Below, one piece after another: positions 1-7,388 of a stretch of DNA of 64,000 nucleotides. A model generated the notes under the pieces. The model had not been told where the DNA came from. It did not search any database and saw only the letters and a list, made by a program, of their open reading frames with translations. The stretch's first letter is position 1, and each line of letters opens with the position of its first letter. The stretch spans positions 62,001 to 126,000 of the forward strand of contig NZ_KB907216.1 of NCBI RefSeq assembly GCF_000381885.1. Direction: 5' to 3'. The stretch is from Actinomadura atramentaria DSM 43919 (GTDB lineage Bacteria > Actinomycetota > Actinomycetes > Streptosporangiales > Streptosporangiaceae). The position numbers and the translations under genes were made by a program.

Positions 1-714
1 GGCGGCGCGTACGTCGCGACGCACCAGGGCGCGAAGCGGCCGCCGGCGCTCGCCTACACGACGGCCGCGCTGGAGGAACCGGGGAACCCTCTGACGATCA
101 GCGGGACGCTCCCCCGCGTCACGGGCGGTGCGCCGGGCCTCGCCCAGAAGGTCAACGCCGCGCTGCGCGGTCCCGTCGACACGCGCGCCGCCGAGTACCG
201 CAAGGGCCTCGAAACCTTCGGGCCGAGCCCGACCACCATGCTGGTGAAGCCGTCCTACCTGCTGAAAGGACCGCGCTACCTGTCGGTCCGCTACGAGATC
301 ACCCAGCAGGGCGAGCGGCTCACGCACCCGACGTGGACCCGCGCGCGGACCGTCACGGTGGATCTGCGGACCGGCCGGCCGGTCCCGGTCACCGATGTCT
401 TCCTGCCCACCGGGCTCACCGCGTCCGGCCTGCGGCAGTTCGTGGAACGCGCCCGCGCCGACGTGTCATCGAACTTCTCGTGCCTGAAAGACCAACCGCC
501 CACCATCTCGAAGGCCCAGATGGAGGGCGCCGACGGTGCCGTCGCACTGGCGTTGGAACGCGACCGCCTGTACGTCCTGCTGGACCTCGTCGCGCTCGGT
601 GGCATCACCGCCTGCGGGCAGGCCGATGTGGAGATCCCCTACTCGGAGTTGTCGGGCCTGCTGAATCCGGCGGTCGTCCAGGCCGCCGCGACGACGGCCT
701 CGCCCCGGCCCTAA
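1..714 (+). CDS. DUF3298 (RsiV-like) domain protein, 5' end outside window
   Basis: The frame is open from base 1, so the start lies upstream of the window; 237 codons are visible. The C-terminal half has the layout of the DUF3298 domain found in RsiV/PdaC-type extracytoplasmic proteins: a YLSVRYEI strand, then VDLRTGRPVPVTDVF, then a late DVEIPYSELSGLL segment. Such domains usually sit outside the membrane, some of them sensing lysozyme or binding cell-wall ligands; the signal or membrane segment would lie in the missing part. Its function here is unknown. It is followed by about 300 bp without a gene, so it is probably transcribed separately from the monooxygenase at 1016. Confidence 0.75.
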   Translation, partial: GGAYVATHQGAKRPPALAYTTAALEEPGNPLTISGTLPRVTGGAPGLAQKVNAALRGPVDTRAAEYRKGLETFGPSPTTMLVKPSYLLKGPRYLSVRYEITQQGERLTHPTWTRARTVTVDLRTGRPVPVTDVFLPTGLTASGLRQFVERARADVSSNFSCLKDQPPTISKAQMEGADGAVALALERDRLYVLLDLVALGGITACGQADVEIPYSELSGLLNPAVVQAAATTASPRP

Positions 715-1015
715 GCCGCCGCCGGAATCCCGTACCGCCGTCCACAGTCGCCTTCCCAGACGGGAAGCTGGCGCTTGCCTTCGACTGTTCCTGTACTGAG
801 GCCCGACCACACCCCATTTCGTCGTCTCGTAGCCGCCCGGCGGCGCGCGTAGGCGGTTCATTCGAGATCCGGGCCGCCTCAGTGCTATGCCGATCCTGGT
901 ATCACAGATGGCGAAATGAGTATTAGCCAGGTATGACCGCAGGTCACAAGATGGGTGACGTACACCACCGTCTTCGCACGGTCCCTACTACGTGTCGCCA
1001 GCGGAAGGAGCAGCC
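715..1015. other. Intergenic region upstream of the monooxygenase
   Basis: About 300 bp without a convincing gene. It should hold the end of the DUF3298 transcript and the promoter of the monooxygenase-dioxygenase-MFS unit. The stretch around 900-930 is more AT-rich than its surroundings, as expected for a promoter, but no clear -35/-10 pair could be assigned. A small perfect inverted repeat lies at 934-946. Confidence 0.5.
934..946. promoter_or_regulatory. Inverted repeat, candidate operator
   Basis: TGACC-GCA-GGTCA is a perfect 5-3-5 inverted repeat about 70 bp upstream of the monooxygenase start, and a further GTGAC follows at 955-959. The position suits an operator of the catabolic genes, but no regulator gene is adjacent and such short repeats arise by chance in GC-rich DNA. 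Confidence 0.3.
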
Positions 1016-2188
1016 GTGGCCCCGAGCAGAACCGCGGAAGTGATCGGAGCGGGCCTCGCGGGGCTCACCGCCGCCACCGCCCTGGCCCAGCGCGGCTGGT
1101 CGGTCCGCCTGCACGAGCGCGACACCGAGATCCGCGCGATCGGCGCGGGCATCTACGTGTGGGGCAACGGCCTCGCGACGCTGGAGGCGCTCGGCCTCTA
1201 CGGGCAGGCCGCGATCGGCGCGCACGTCGGGCCGGTGCTGGAGACGCGCGACCACCGCGACCGGACCGTCGAGGAGATCCCGATCAACGGGCCCGGCCAG
1301 GCCCGCGTCCTGACGATCATGCGGGACCACCTGATCGCCACACTCGTCGGCGGGGCGGAGAAGGCCGGGGTCGAGATCGTCACCGGCTCCGAGGCGGTCG
1401 AGGCGACCCCGGACGGCCGGGTCCTGCTGCGCTCCGGCGACACGCTGCGCGCCGACGTCGTCCTCGCCGCGGACGGCGTGAACTCCCGCATCCGCCGCCA
1501 CTACGACGTCATCGCCCACCGCTCGGTGATGCGGCAGGGTGCGACGCGGCTCACCGTCCCCCGCTCGCCCGACTTCGTCCCGGCCGAGGACCAGGGCAAG
1601 TACATCGAGTACTTCAGCGGCCGCCGCCGCGTCCTCTACACGCCGAGCAGCGAGACGAGCCTGTACGTCGCGCTCGTCGCCGACGAGGACGACCGCGCCG
1701 CGAGCCGCATCCCCGTGGACGTCGCGTCGTGGATCAGGTCGTTCCCGCACCTGTCGACGCTGCTCAGCGCGTGCGCCGACGCCCCCGCGCGCTGGGACAC
1801 CTTCCAGTTCCACACGCTGACCCGTTGGTCGATGGGCCGCCTCGCCTTCCTCGGCGACGCCGCGCACCCGCAGCCGCCCTACCTCGGCCAGGGCGGCGGC
1901 TGCGCGATGATGAGCGCCCTCGGCCTGGCGGACGCGCTCTGCTCGTCGGACGCGTCGGTCGAGCAGCGCCTGCGCGACTGGGAGTACGCCGAGCGGCCCA
2001 CCGTCGAGCACACGCAGCGCTGGTCGTACCGGCTCGGCCAGCTCAACTACCTCCCCGACTCCGCGCGCAGCTCGCTGCTGCGCGGGAGCAGGTTCCTGGC
2101 GAGCCTCGGCGCGTCGCGGATGCGCGCCGCCCGCACGATCCCGACGGGCGCGGACCGGTTCGACGGGTCCGCCCCCACGATCCGCTGA
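1016..2188 (+). CDS. FAD-dependent aromatic monooxygenase (quinolone hydroxylase candidate)
   Basis: A 390-residue group A flavoprotein hydroxylase. The N-terminal Rossmann motif is VIGAGLAGL (residues 9-17), and the second FAD motif is GDAAHPQPPYLGQGGG near residue 283. These enzymes use NAD(P)H and O2 to hydroxylate an aromatic ring. I chose the GTG at 1016 because GGAAGGAG (1003-1010) lies at the right distance; an in-frame GTG at 992 has no such site. The next gene, 10 bp downstream, is a HOD-type dioxygenase that cleaves 3-hydroxy-4-quinolones. The natural inference is therefore that this enzyme adds the 3-hydroxyl group, as AqdB does in quinolone degradation. The substrate is inferred from context only. 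Confidence 0.75.
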   Translation: MAPSRTAEVIGAGLAGLTAATALAQRGWSVRLHERDTEIRAIGAGIYVWGNGLATLEALGLYGQAAIGAHVGPVLETRDHRDRTVEEIPINGPGQARVLTIMRDHLIATLVGGAEKAGVEIVTGSEAVEATPDGRVLLRSGDTLRADVVLAADGVNSRIRRHYDVIAHRSVMRQGATRLTVPRSPDFVPAEDQGKYIEYFSGRRRVLYTPSSETSLYVALVADEDDRAASRIPVDVASWIRSFPHLSTLLSACADAPARWDTFQFHTLTRWSMGRLAFLGDAAHPQPPYLGQGGGCAMMSALGLADALCSSDASVEQRLRDWEYAERPTVEHTQRWSYRLGQLNYLPDSARSSLLRGSRFLASLGASRMRAARTIPTGADRFDGSAPTIR

Positions 2189-2198
2189 GAGGAAACCC

Positions 2199-3008
2199 AT
2201 GACGTCCACCGAACTGAAGACGCTGCGCATCGGCGGGAACCCGATCTCCTACCAGGACGAGGGACCGCGCGACGCGCCGGTCGTCGTCCTGATGAGCGGC
2301 TGGTGCCACGACCACCGCCTGTTCGACCAGCTCGTGCCGCATCTGAGCGACGACCTGCGCGTGCTTTGCATCGACTGGCGCGGCCACGGCGAGGACCGCT
2401 CCCCCGTCGCGGACTTCGGCTACCGCGAGCAGGCGTCCGACGTGATCGCCGTCCTGGACGAGCTGGGCGTGGACCGTTTCCTGCCGGTCTCCCATTCGCA
2501 CGGCGGCTGGGCCAACCTGGAGATCGCGGAGCGGGTCGGCACCGCCCGCGCCCCCCGGCTGATCGTCGTGGACTGGCTGATGACGCCGCCCGCGCCCGAC
2601 TTCGCCGCCGGACTCGCCGCCATCCAGGACCCCGCGACGTGGATCGAGGGCCGCCAGGGCCTCTACGACGTCTGGCTGAACGGACAGGACCACGAGCGGG
2701 TGAAGCGCCACCTCGACGAGGAGATGTCCGGCTTCGACTTCGAGATGTGGGCGCGGTCGTGCCGGGTCATCGCCGCCGCCTACGCGGAGTTCGGCTCGCC
2801 GCTGCAGCGGATGGCCGGGCTCACCGAGCCGCGCCCCGTCAAGCACCTGTTCTCCCAGCCGACCGATCCCGCCTACGAGCAGGCGCAGATCGACTTCCGC
2901 GCCGACCACCCGTGGTTCGACTACCGCACGCTCGGCGGCCCCACCCACTTCCCGACGCTCGACTCGCCCGAGAAGGTCGCGGCCGAGATCCGCGACTACC
3001 TCGCCTGA
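2199..3008 (+). CDS. hod: Cofactor-free 1H-3-hydroxy-4-oxoquinoline-type 2,4-dioxygenase (HOD/AqdC family)
   Basis: A 269-residue alpha/beta-hydrolase-fold protein with the specific signature of the metal- and cofactor-free 2,4-dioxygenases that open 3-hydroxy-4(1H)-quinolone rings and release CO. From memory of Arthrobacter HOD, its functional residues W36, H38, H100, S101, H102, D126, W160 and H251 have counterparts here at W35 and H37 (GWCHDHR), H99-S100-H101 (SHSHGGW), D125 (VDWLM), W159 and H250 (GGPTHFP), a constant offset of one. Ordinary hydrolases share only the Ser-Asp-His triad. The close relative AqdC degrades the Pseudomonas quinolone signal. The start has AGAGGAAA upstream, and the monooxygenase ends 10 bp before it. 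The chain length of the quinolone cannot be read from sequence. Confidence 0.85.
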   Translation: MTSTELKTLRIGGNPISYQDEGPRDAPVVVLMSGWCHDHRLFDQLVPHLSDDLRVLCIDWRGHGEDRSPVADFGYREQASDVIAVLDELGVDRFLPVSHSHGGWANLEIAERVGTARAPRLIVVDWLMTPPAPDFAAGLAAIQDPATWIEGRQGLYDVWLNGQDHERVKRHLDEEMSGFDFEMWARSCRVIAAAYAEFGSPLQRMAGLTEPRPVKHLFSQPTDPAYEQAQIDFRADHPWFDYRTLGGPTHFPTLDSPEKVAAEIRDYLA

Positions 3009-3220
3009 CCCGAACGCGCCGGACGCCGCCGACCGCGTCCGGCCCCCACCCCCGACACCGCATGGCGGACGCCACCCACCAGTGAGCAGAGGGCGGTACC
3101 CGACCGGGACCGCGCCGACACGTACCTGGGTTTCGCCGACATCGGGCAGGTCGGACGCCGCCGTTCCCGGCCGCGTCCGACCCGCTCGCCCCTCTCCTCC
3201 ATCCCCGCAAGGAGTTCCCC

Positions 3221-4483
3221 ATGCGCAACGAACGCCCCAGCACGCCCACCGCCGACCCACCGGCGACCAAGTGGCTCATGCTCGCCATCGTCTCGGCCGG
3301 TTTCATCGTCATGACGATCAACTGGTTCGACATCTCCACCGGCTTCGACGACATCGGCGCGGAGTACCACAAGGCCATCCCGGACGTCGCGTTCCTCATC
3401 TCGATCTTCGTCGCGGCCTACGGCGTCCTGCACATCCCCGGCGGTCTGCTCGCCACCAAGTGGGGGCTGCGCCGGACGCTCGCGCTCGGCCTCGCCGTCG
3501 AGGCCGCCGGGGCGCTGCTGTCGGCGACCTCGACGTCGTTCGCGCAGCTCGTCCTGTGGCGCGCTCTCGCGGGCGTGGGCGCGTCGGTCTTCGCGGCGGT
3601 CGGCGTCGCGGCCGTCAGCATCTGGTTCCGCGAGCACCAGCACGCACTCGCCCTCGGGATCTCCTCGGCGGCGTTCAGCGTCGGCACCGCCCTCGGCCTC
3701 TACACGTTCGGCGACATCACCGCGGCCACGTCGTGGCGGACCTCGATCGTCATCGGCGGCCTCGTCTGCCTCGCGGTCGCGGCCGTGAGCCTGTTGTTCT
3801 TCCGCGTGCCGCGCGGCGTGGGATCCCTCGCGGGCGTCGAGATCACCCGCGAGGGCCTGAAGCAGACGTTCTTCAACAAGGACATCTGGCTGTATGGGCT
3901 CGCCTTCTTCGGCGCGTACGGCGCGTACCTCGGCGCCTCCCAGCTCATCTCCGGATACGGCGAGGACCGGGGCCTGCCCGGCGGCCAGGTCGGCGCGGCG
4001 GCGTTCCTGATCGGCATCGCGGGCGTCCCCGGCAGCATCGCCGCCGGATGGCTGGCGGACCGCTACGTCAGCCCGCGCACGCTGTTCGCGGTCGGCGCGA
4101 TCCTGGAGGCCGTCTCGCTCGCATGCGTCCCGCTGGCCGGCGAACACACGTTCTGGCTCCCCGCACTCGGCATCGGCTTCATGTTCAACTTCGTGTTCGC
4201 CGTCTGGCAGACGGTGCCGGGCAACATGCGCAGCATCGCACCGGAGAACATCGGCACGGCCATCGGCCTCATGCTGACGATCTCGGCGATCGGCGGCTTC
4301 GTCCTCCCCTGGGCGTTCGGTCTGATCACCGACGGCCCCGGCTACACCGCCGCCTGGCTGTTCCTCGCAATCGTCAGCGCGGTAACGGTCGGCTTCTGCC
4401 TCTTCAGCCGCTCACGCGGCCGCACGGCAACTCCCGAACACGCCATCCGCGACCTGAACCCCGTCAGCGGCGCCGAAGCCTAA
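3221..4483 (+). CDS. MFS transporter linked to the quinolone genes
   Basis: A 420-residue, strongly hydrophobic protein with about 12 membrane segments. It has a major facilitator loop 2-3 region (GGLLATKWGLRRT) and a second half of similar design around GWLADRYVSPRT. AAGGAG precedes the ATG. It follows the dioxygenase after 212 bp on the same strand, so it may share its transcript or have its own promoter. From context it is the likely importer of the aromatic substrate, although export of a toxic quinolone is equally compatible with the fold. A strong hairpin follows the stop codon. Confidence 0.75.
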   Translation: MRNERPSTPTADPPATKWLMLAIVSAGFIVMTINWFDISTGFDDIGAEYHKAIPDVAFLISIFVAAYGVLHIPGGLLATKWGLRRTLALGLAVEAAGALLSATSTSFAQLVLWRALAGVGASVFAAVGVAAVSIWFREHQHALALGISSAAFSVGTALGLYTFGDITAATSWRTSIVIGGLVCLAVAAVSLLFFRVPRGVGSLAGVEITREGLKQTFFNKDIWLYGLAFFGAYGAYLGASQLISGYGEDRGLPGGQVGAAAFLIGIAGVPGSIAAGWLADRYVSPRTLFAVGAILEAVSLACVPLAGEHTFWLPALGIGFMFNFVFAVWQTVPGNMRSIAPENIGTAIGLMLTISAIGGFVLPWAFGLITDGPGYTAAWLFLAIVSAVTVGFCLFSRSRGRTATPEHAIRDLNPVSGAEA

Positions 4484-4489
4484 GCGAAA

Positions 4490-4527
4490 GCGGTCGGTCC
4501 AGCGGTCACCCCCGCCGGACCGACCGC
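4490..4527 (+). terminator. Hairpin after the MFS gene
   Basis: GCGGTCGGTCC (4490-4500) pairs perfectly with GGACCGACCGC (4517-4527) across a 16-nt loop, starting 6 bp after the MFS stop codon. There is no long T tract, which is common for actinobacterial terminators. Confidence 0.55.
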
Positions 4528-4550
4528 CAATCGCTTCTCATGCGGCAAGC

Positions 4551-4584
4551 CCGCCCGGGTGCATGTGAGGCGCACCCGGGTCGG
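4551..4584 (-). terminator. Hairpin after the small unknown gene
   Basis: CCCGGGTGC (4554-4562) pairs with GCACCCGGG (4572-4580), with further CCG/CGG pairing outside one mismatch. It lies just beyond the 3' end of the minus-strand gene at 4619 and back-to-back with the MFS hairpin, as expected between convergent genes. Confidence 0.5.
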
Positions 4585-4618
4585 CGGGACATCGGTGGCG
4601 CATACCGTCTTCGCGTGG

Positions 4619-5131
4619 TCATGAGGCTCTGCGTTTGCCGCTGCGCTTCGGGCGCTTGGACTTGCCTTGTTTCGCGTGCTTGAGCTTGCTTACGGTCTCG
4701 TCGGGGCGCGGAGGCGAAGGGGTCGGTCCTGCGTCAGGCGGCGTGCTGTCGGGGAGGCCGTGCAGCGGTGTCGCGTCGGGTGACGCGGCGGGCGGGGTCC
4801 GGTCCTGCGGCTCTGTGGTGGTCGGCTGGTTCGGGGCCGGCGGGGCAGACTCTGCGTCCGGCTGTGAGGTCGTCGCCGTGTCCGCCGGTTGGGCGGGGGT
4901 CGGCGCGGCGGTGGGGCGGCGGTTGCCGTTGCGCTTCACGATGTGGACGACCCGCGTGACGGGGAACCACTCCTCCGTCATGACGCGGCCGCCGCGGGCG
5001 ATCTCGCGGACCTTCACCATCCCATCCGAGATGTCGATCTCGACGCTCCTGCCGACGCAGGTCGCGGCAACGACGTGCCGTTCCACTCCGCCGCCCTGAT
5101 CCATCAGGATCTCGACGCTGTCCCCAAGCAT
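4619..5131 (-). CDS. Small protein with compact N-terminal domain, proline-rich linker and basic tail
   Basis: 170 residues, not recognised. I chose the ATG at 5131 because GAGGAGG lies just upstream on the minus strand. Residues 1-70 look folded and beta-rich (SVEILMDQGGG, SVEIDISDGMVKVREI, EEWFPVTRVVHIVKR). Residues 75-145 are Pro/Thr/Ala-rich and probably disordered. The last 25 residues are strongly basic (KSKRPKRSGKRRAS) and could bind nucleic acid or another polyanion. No signal peptide or membrane segment is seen, so it is probably cytoplasmic. It is an isolated gene between convergent MFS and etf units. Confidence 0.55.
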   Translation of the reverse strand: MLGDSVEILMDQGGGVERHVVAATCVGRSVEIDISDGMVKVREIARGGRVMTEEWFPVTRVVHIVKRNGNRRPTAAPTPAQPADTATTSQPDAESAPPAPNQPTTTEPQDRTPPAASPDATPLHGLPDSTPPDAGPTPSPPRPDETVSKLKHAKQGKSKRPKRSGKRRAS

Positions 5132-5261
5132 GGGTTCTCCTCCTCTTGTCGCCGAAGATGGCCGGAACCCATGACAGCCGACGGCGATCGGTGATCGCAC
5201 ACGCGGATCGAGGCTGTGGATAACTACGAGCCAGAGCGCCCGAAGTGCGGATCAACCGCCC

Positions 5262-5306
5262 AAAAAACCGCGCCCCGGCGACGAACGAGTCGTCGCCGGG
5301 GCGCGG
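5262..5306 (-). terminator. Canonical rho-independent terminator of etfBA
   Basis: A perfect 17-bp stem (5268-5284 with 5290-5306) and 5-nt loop lie about 20 bp beyond the etfA stop. On the minus strand the stem is followed by six T residues (A tract 5262-5267 on the plus strand). This is the most textbook-like terminator in the window. Confidence 0.9.
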
Positions 5307-5325
5307 TCCGGGAGGCCGAAGCGCG

Positions 5326-6273
5326 TCACTTGCGCTTGATGATCTCCTCGGTGAGCTGCGGGGCCACCTGGAACAGGTCGCCCACGACGCCGAAGTCCAC
5401 CAGCTCGAAGATGGGGGCCTCGGGGTCCTTGTTGATCGCGATGATCGTCTTCGAGGTCTGCATGCCGGCCCGGTGCTGGATGGCGCCGGAGATGCCGACC
5501 GCGACGTAGAGCTGCGGCGACACCGTCTTGCCGGTCTGACCGACCTGGAACTGGTGCGGGTACCAGCCCGCGTCCGTCGCGGCGCGGGACGCGCCGACGG
5601 CCGCGCCGAGCGAGTCGGCCAGGCCCTCGATGATCGAGAAGCCGTCCTTGCCGACACCGCGGCCGCCGGAGACGACGATCGCGGCCTCGGTGAGGTCCGG
5701 GCGCTCGCCCTTCTCCTCGACGACCTTCTCCACGATCTTGGCGGCCTTGTCGGCGTCCGACAGGGCCACCGAGACCTGCTCCTCGGCCGGGGACGCGGGG
5801 GCGGCCTCGGCGGGGACGGAGTTCGGGCGCACCGCGATGACCGGGGTGCCGGTGTTGACCTTGGCGTGGGCGATGACGCCGCCGCCGAAGATCGAGTGCT
5901 CGGCGACGAAGCCGTCGGCGACGTCCACCACGTCGGTCAGCACACCGGAGCCGATCTTGACGGCGAGCCGCCCGGCGATCTCCTTGCCCTCGGCGGTGGC
6001 GCCGACGAGCACCGCGGCCGGGGCCTTGTCCTGCACGAGCTGGGCGAGCAGCGCGGCCTTCGGCGCGACGACGTAGGAGGTCAGCTCCTCGTCGCTGCCG
6101 ACGTAGACCTTCTGCGCGCCGTACTCGGCGAGCTTGTCCTTGGCCCCGTCGTAACCGCCGCCGACCCATACGGCCGACGCCTCGCCGAGCCGGTTGGCCA
6201 GCGTGAGCAGTTCGAGCGTGACCTTCTTGACGTCGCCGTCGACGTGATCGACGAGGACGAGAATCTCTGCCAT
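5326..6273 (-). CDS. etfA: Electron transfer flavoprotein alpha subunit
   Basis: 315 residues, the normal family length. It opens with MAEILVLVDHVDG and carries the C-terminal FAD-binding half, including GGRGVGKDGF, the TDAGWYPHQFQVGQTGKTV region and the GISGAIQHRAGM segment. With EtfB it forms the soluble heterodimer that takes electrons from acyl-CoA dehydrogenases and passes them to ETF-quinone oxidoreductase. It lies 23 bp downstream of etfB in one operon. Two acyl-CoA dehydrogenases at 61-63 kb and the enoyl-CoA hydratase at 13 kb are potential pathway partners. Confidence 0.95.
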   Translation of the reverse strand: MAEILVLVDHVDGDVKKVTLELLTLANRLGEASAVWVGGGYDGAKDKLAEYGAQKVYVGSDEELTSYVVAPKAALLAQLVQDKAPAAVLVGATAEGKEIAGRLAVKIGSGVLTDVVDVADGFVAEHSIFGGGVIAHAKVNTGTPVIAVRPNSVPAEAAPASPAEEQVSVALSDADKAAKIVEKVVEEKGERPDLTEAAIVVSGGRGVGKDGFSIIEGLADSLGAAVGASRAATDAGWYPHQFQVGQTGKTVSPQLYVAVGISGAIQHRAGMQTSKTIIAINKDPEAPIFELVDFGVVGDLFQVAPQLTEEIIKRK

Positions 6274-6296
6274 GTTCGTTGAATCCCCTTCCCCGC

Positions 6297-7076
6297 TCAG
6301 ACGAACTTCTTCGAGGCGAGGAACTCGGCGATCTTCGCGCCGCCGTCGCCCTCGTCGGTGACGATCTGGCCCTGCGCGCGCGGCGGGGCCTCGGCGAAGT
6401 CGACCACCGCGGTGGCCGCGTTGGCCAGGCCGATCTGGCCGGCGTCGAGGCCGGCGTCAGCGGCGCCGAGCGTCTCCACGGGCTTCTTCTTGGCCGCCAT
6501 GATCCCCTTGAAGGAGGGGTAGCGCGGCTCGTTGATCTTCTCGACGACGCTCACCACGGCGGGCAGGGACGCCTCGACGCGGTCGAATCCGTAGTCGGTG
6601 ATCCGCTGCACCTTGATGGCGGAACCGTCGATCTCGACCTTGTTGGCCAGCGAGAGCTGCGGCACGCCCAGGCGCTCGGCGAGCATCGCGGCGAGCACGC
6701 CGGTGCGCGCGTCGGTGGACTCCGAGCCGAGGATCACCAGGTCGAAGCCGGTGCGGCCGAGGACCTGGGTGATGGCGTAGGAGGTCTGGAGCGCGTCCGA
6801 ACCCGCGAGCGCGTCGTCCACCAGGTGGACGGCCTTGTCCGCGCCCATCGCGAGGGCCTTGCGGATCGAGTCGGTGGCCTTGTCGGGGCCCATGGTGAGG
6901 ACGGTCACCTCTCCGCCCTGGGCCTCCTTGATGCGCAGCGCCTCCTCGATGGCGTACTCATCGAGCTCGTTGATCACACCGTCCGCGGCAGCGCGGTCGA
7001 GCGTGCTGTCATCGGACTTCAGCTTGCGCGGGCTCTCCGTATCGGGAACCTGCTTCACCAGGACGACGATGTTCAT
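6297..7076 (-). CDS. etfB: Electron transfer flavoprotein beta subunit
   Basis: 259 residues starting MNIVVLVKQVPDTES, the usual EtfB N-terminus; an upstream in-frame ATG would add only eight atypical residues. GGGAGG lies about 13 nt before the start. It carries the family signature stretch VQRITDYGFDRVEASLPAV and the AMP-binding region around LAMGADKAVHLVDD. It forms the ETF heterodimer with EtfA, the next gene. A promoter with a TetR-type palindrome lies about 170 bp upstream, leaving a long untranslated leader. Confidence 0.95.
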   Translation of the reverse strand: MNIVVLVKQVPDTESPRKLKSDDSTLDRAAADGVINELDEYAIEEALRIKEAQGGEVTVLTMGPDKATDSIRKALAMGADKAVHLVDDALAGSDALQTSYAITQVLGRTGFDLVILGSESTDARTGVLAAMLAERLGVPQLSLANKVEIDGSAIKVQRITDYGFDRVEASLPAVVSVVEKINEPRYPSFKGIMAAKKKPVETLGAADAGLDAGQIGLANAATAVVDFAEAPPRAQGQIVTDEGDGGAKIAEFLASKKFV

Positions 7077-7242
7077 GGCCGGTGGCCGACCTCCCTGCAC
7101 TCAGTTGGCCGCCCTAATGAGCGGACAGAGGTGCGCCGCCCGTGGTGGGTCGACGCGTGAGTTGACGCGGTATCGCATCACAGCCTGCCAAAGACCCGAA
7201 CGCTCTTCGGACGCGGGCCCCCGTTTCGACCGTGCGACTCCG

Positions 7243-7270
7243 ATGTTACCGATCGGTAGCCTGGTGGCAA
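7243..7270 (-). promoter_or_regulatory. etfBA promoter with embedded palindromic operator
   Basis: Read on the minus strand: TTGCCA (7270-7265), a 16-bp spacer, then TAACAT (7248-7243). The perfect 12-bp palindrome TACCGATCGGTA (7247-7258) covers the spacer and the start of the -10 box, so a bound dimer would block RNA polymerase. The palindrome resembles sites of TetR-type regulators of fatty-acid metabolism. A near copy lies at 8707-8718. Confidence 0.6.
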
Positions 7271-7388
7271 ATCCCAGCGTGAGAGACATTGCCCACGCCC
7301 CGTCTCGTCCCGACGCGCCCCAGGTCGCCGCCCTCAGCGTGACGCACCTCACATGGAACTGTCCAGAAGGGGTGACTCCGAGGTCAGG

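Noticed and set aside
2199..3008. Calling this gene an ordinary alpha/beta hydrolase or haloperoxidase
   Set aside because: The GWCHDHR, SHSHGGW, VDWLM and GGPTHFP motifs together are specific to HOD/AqdC dioxygenases.
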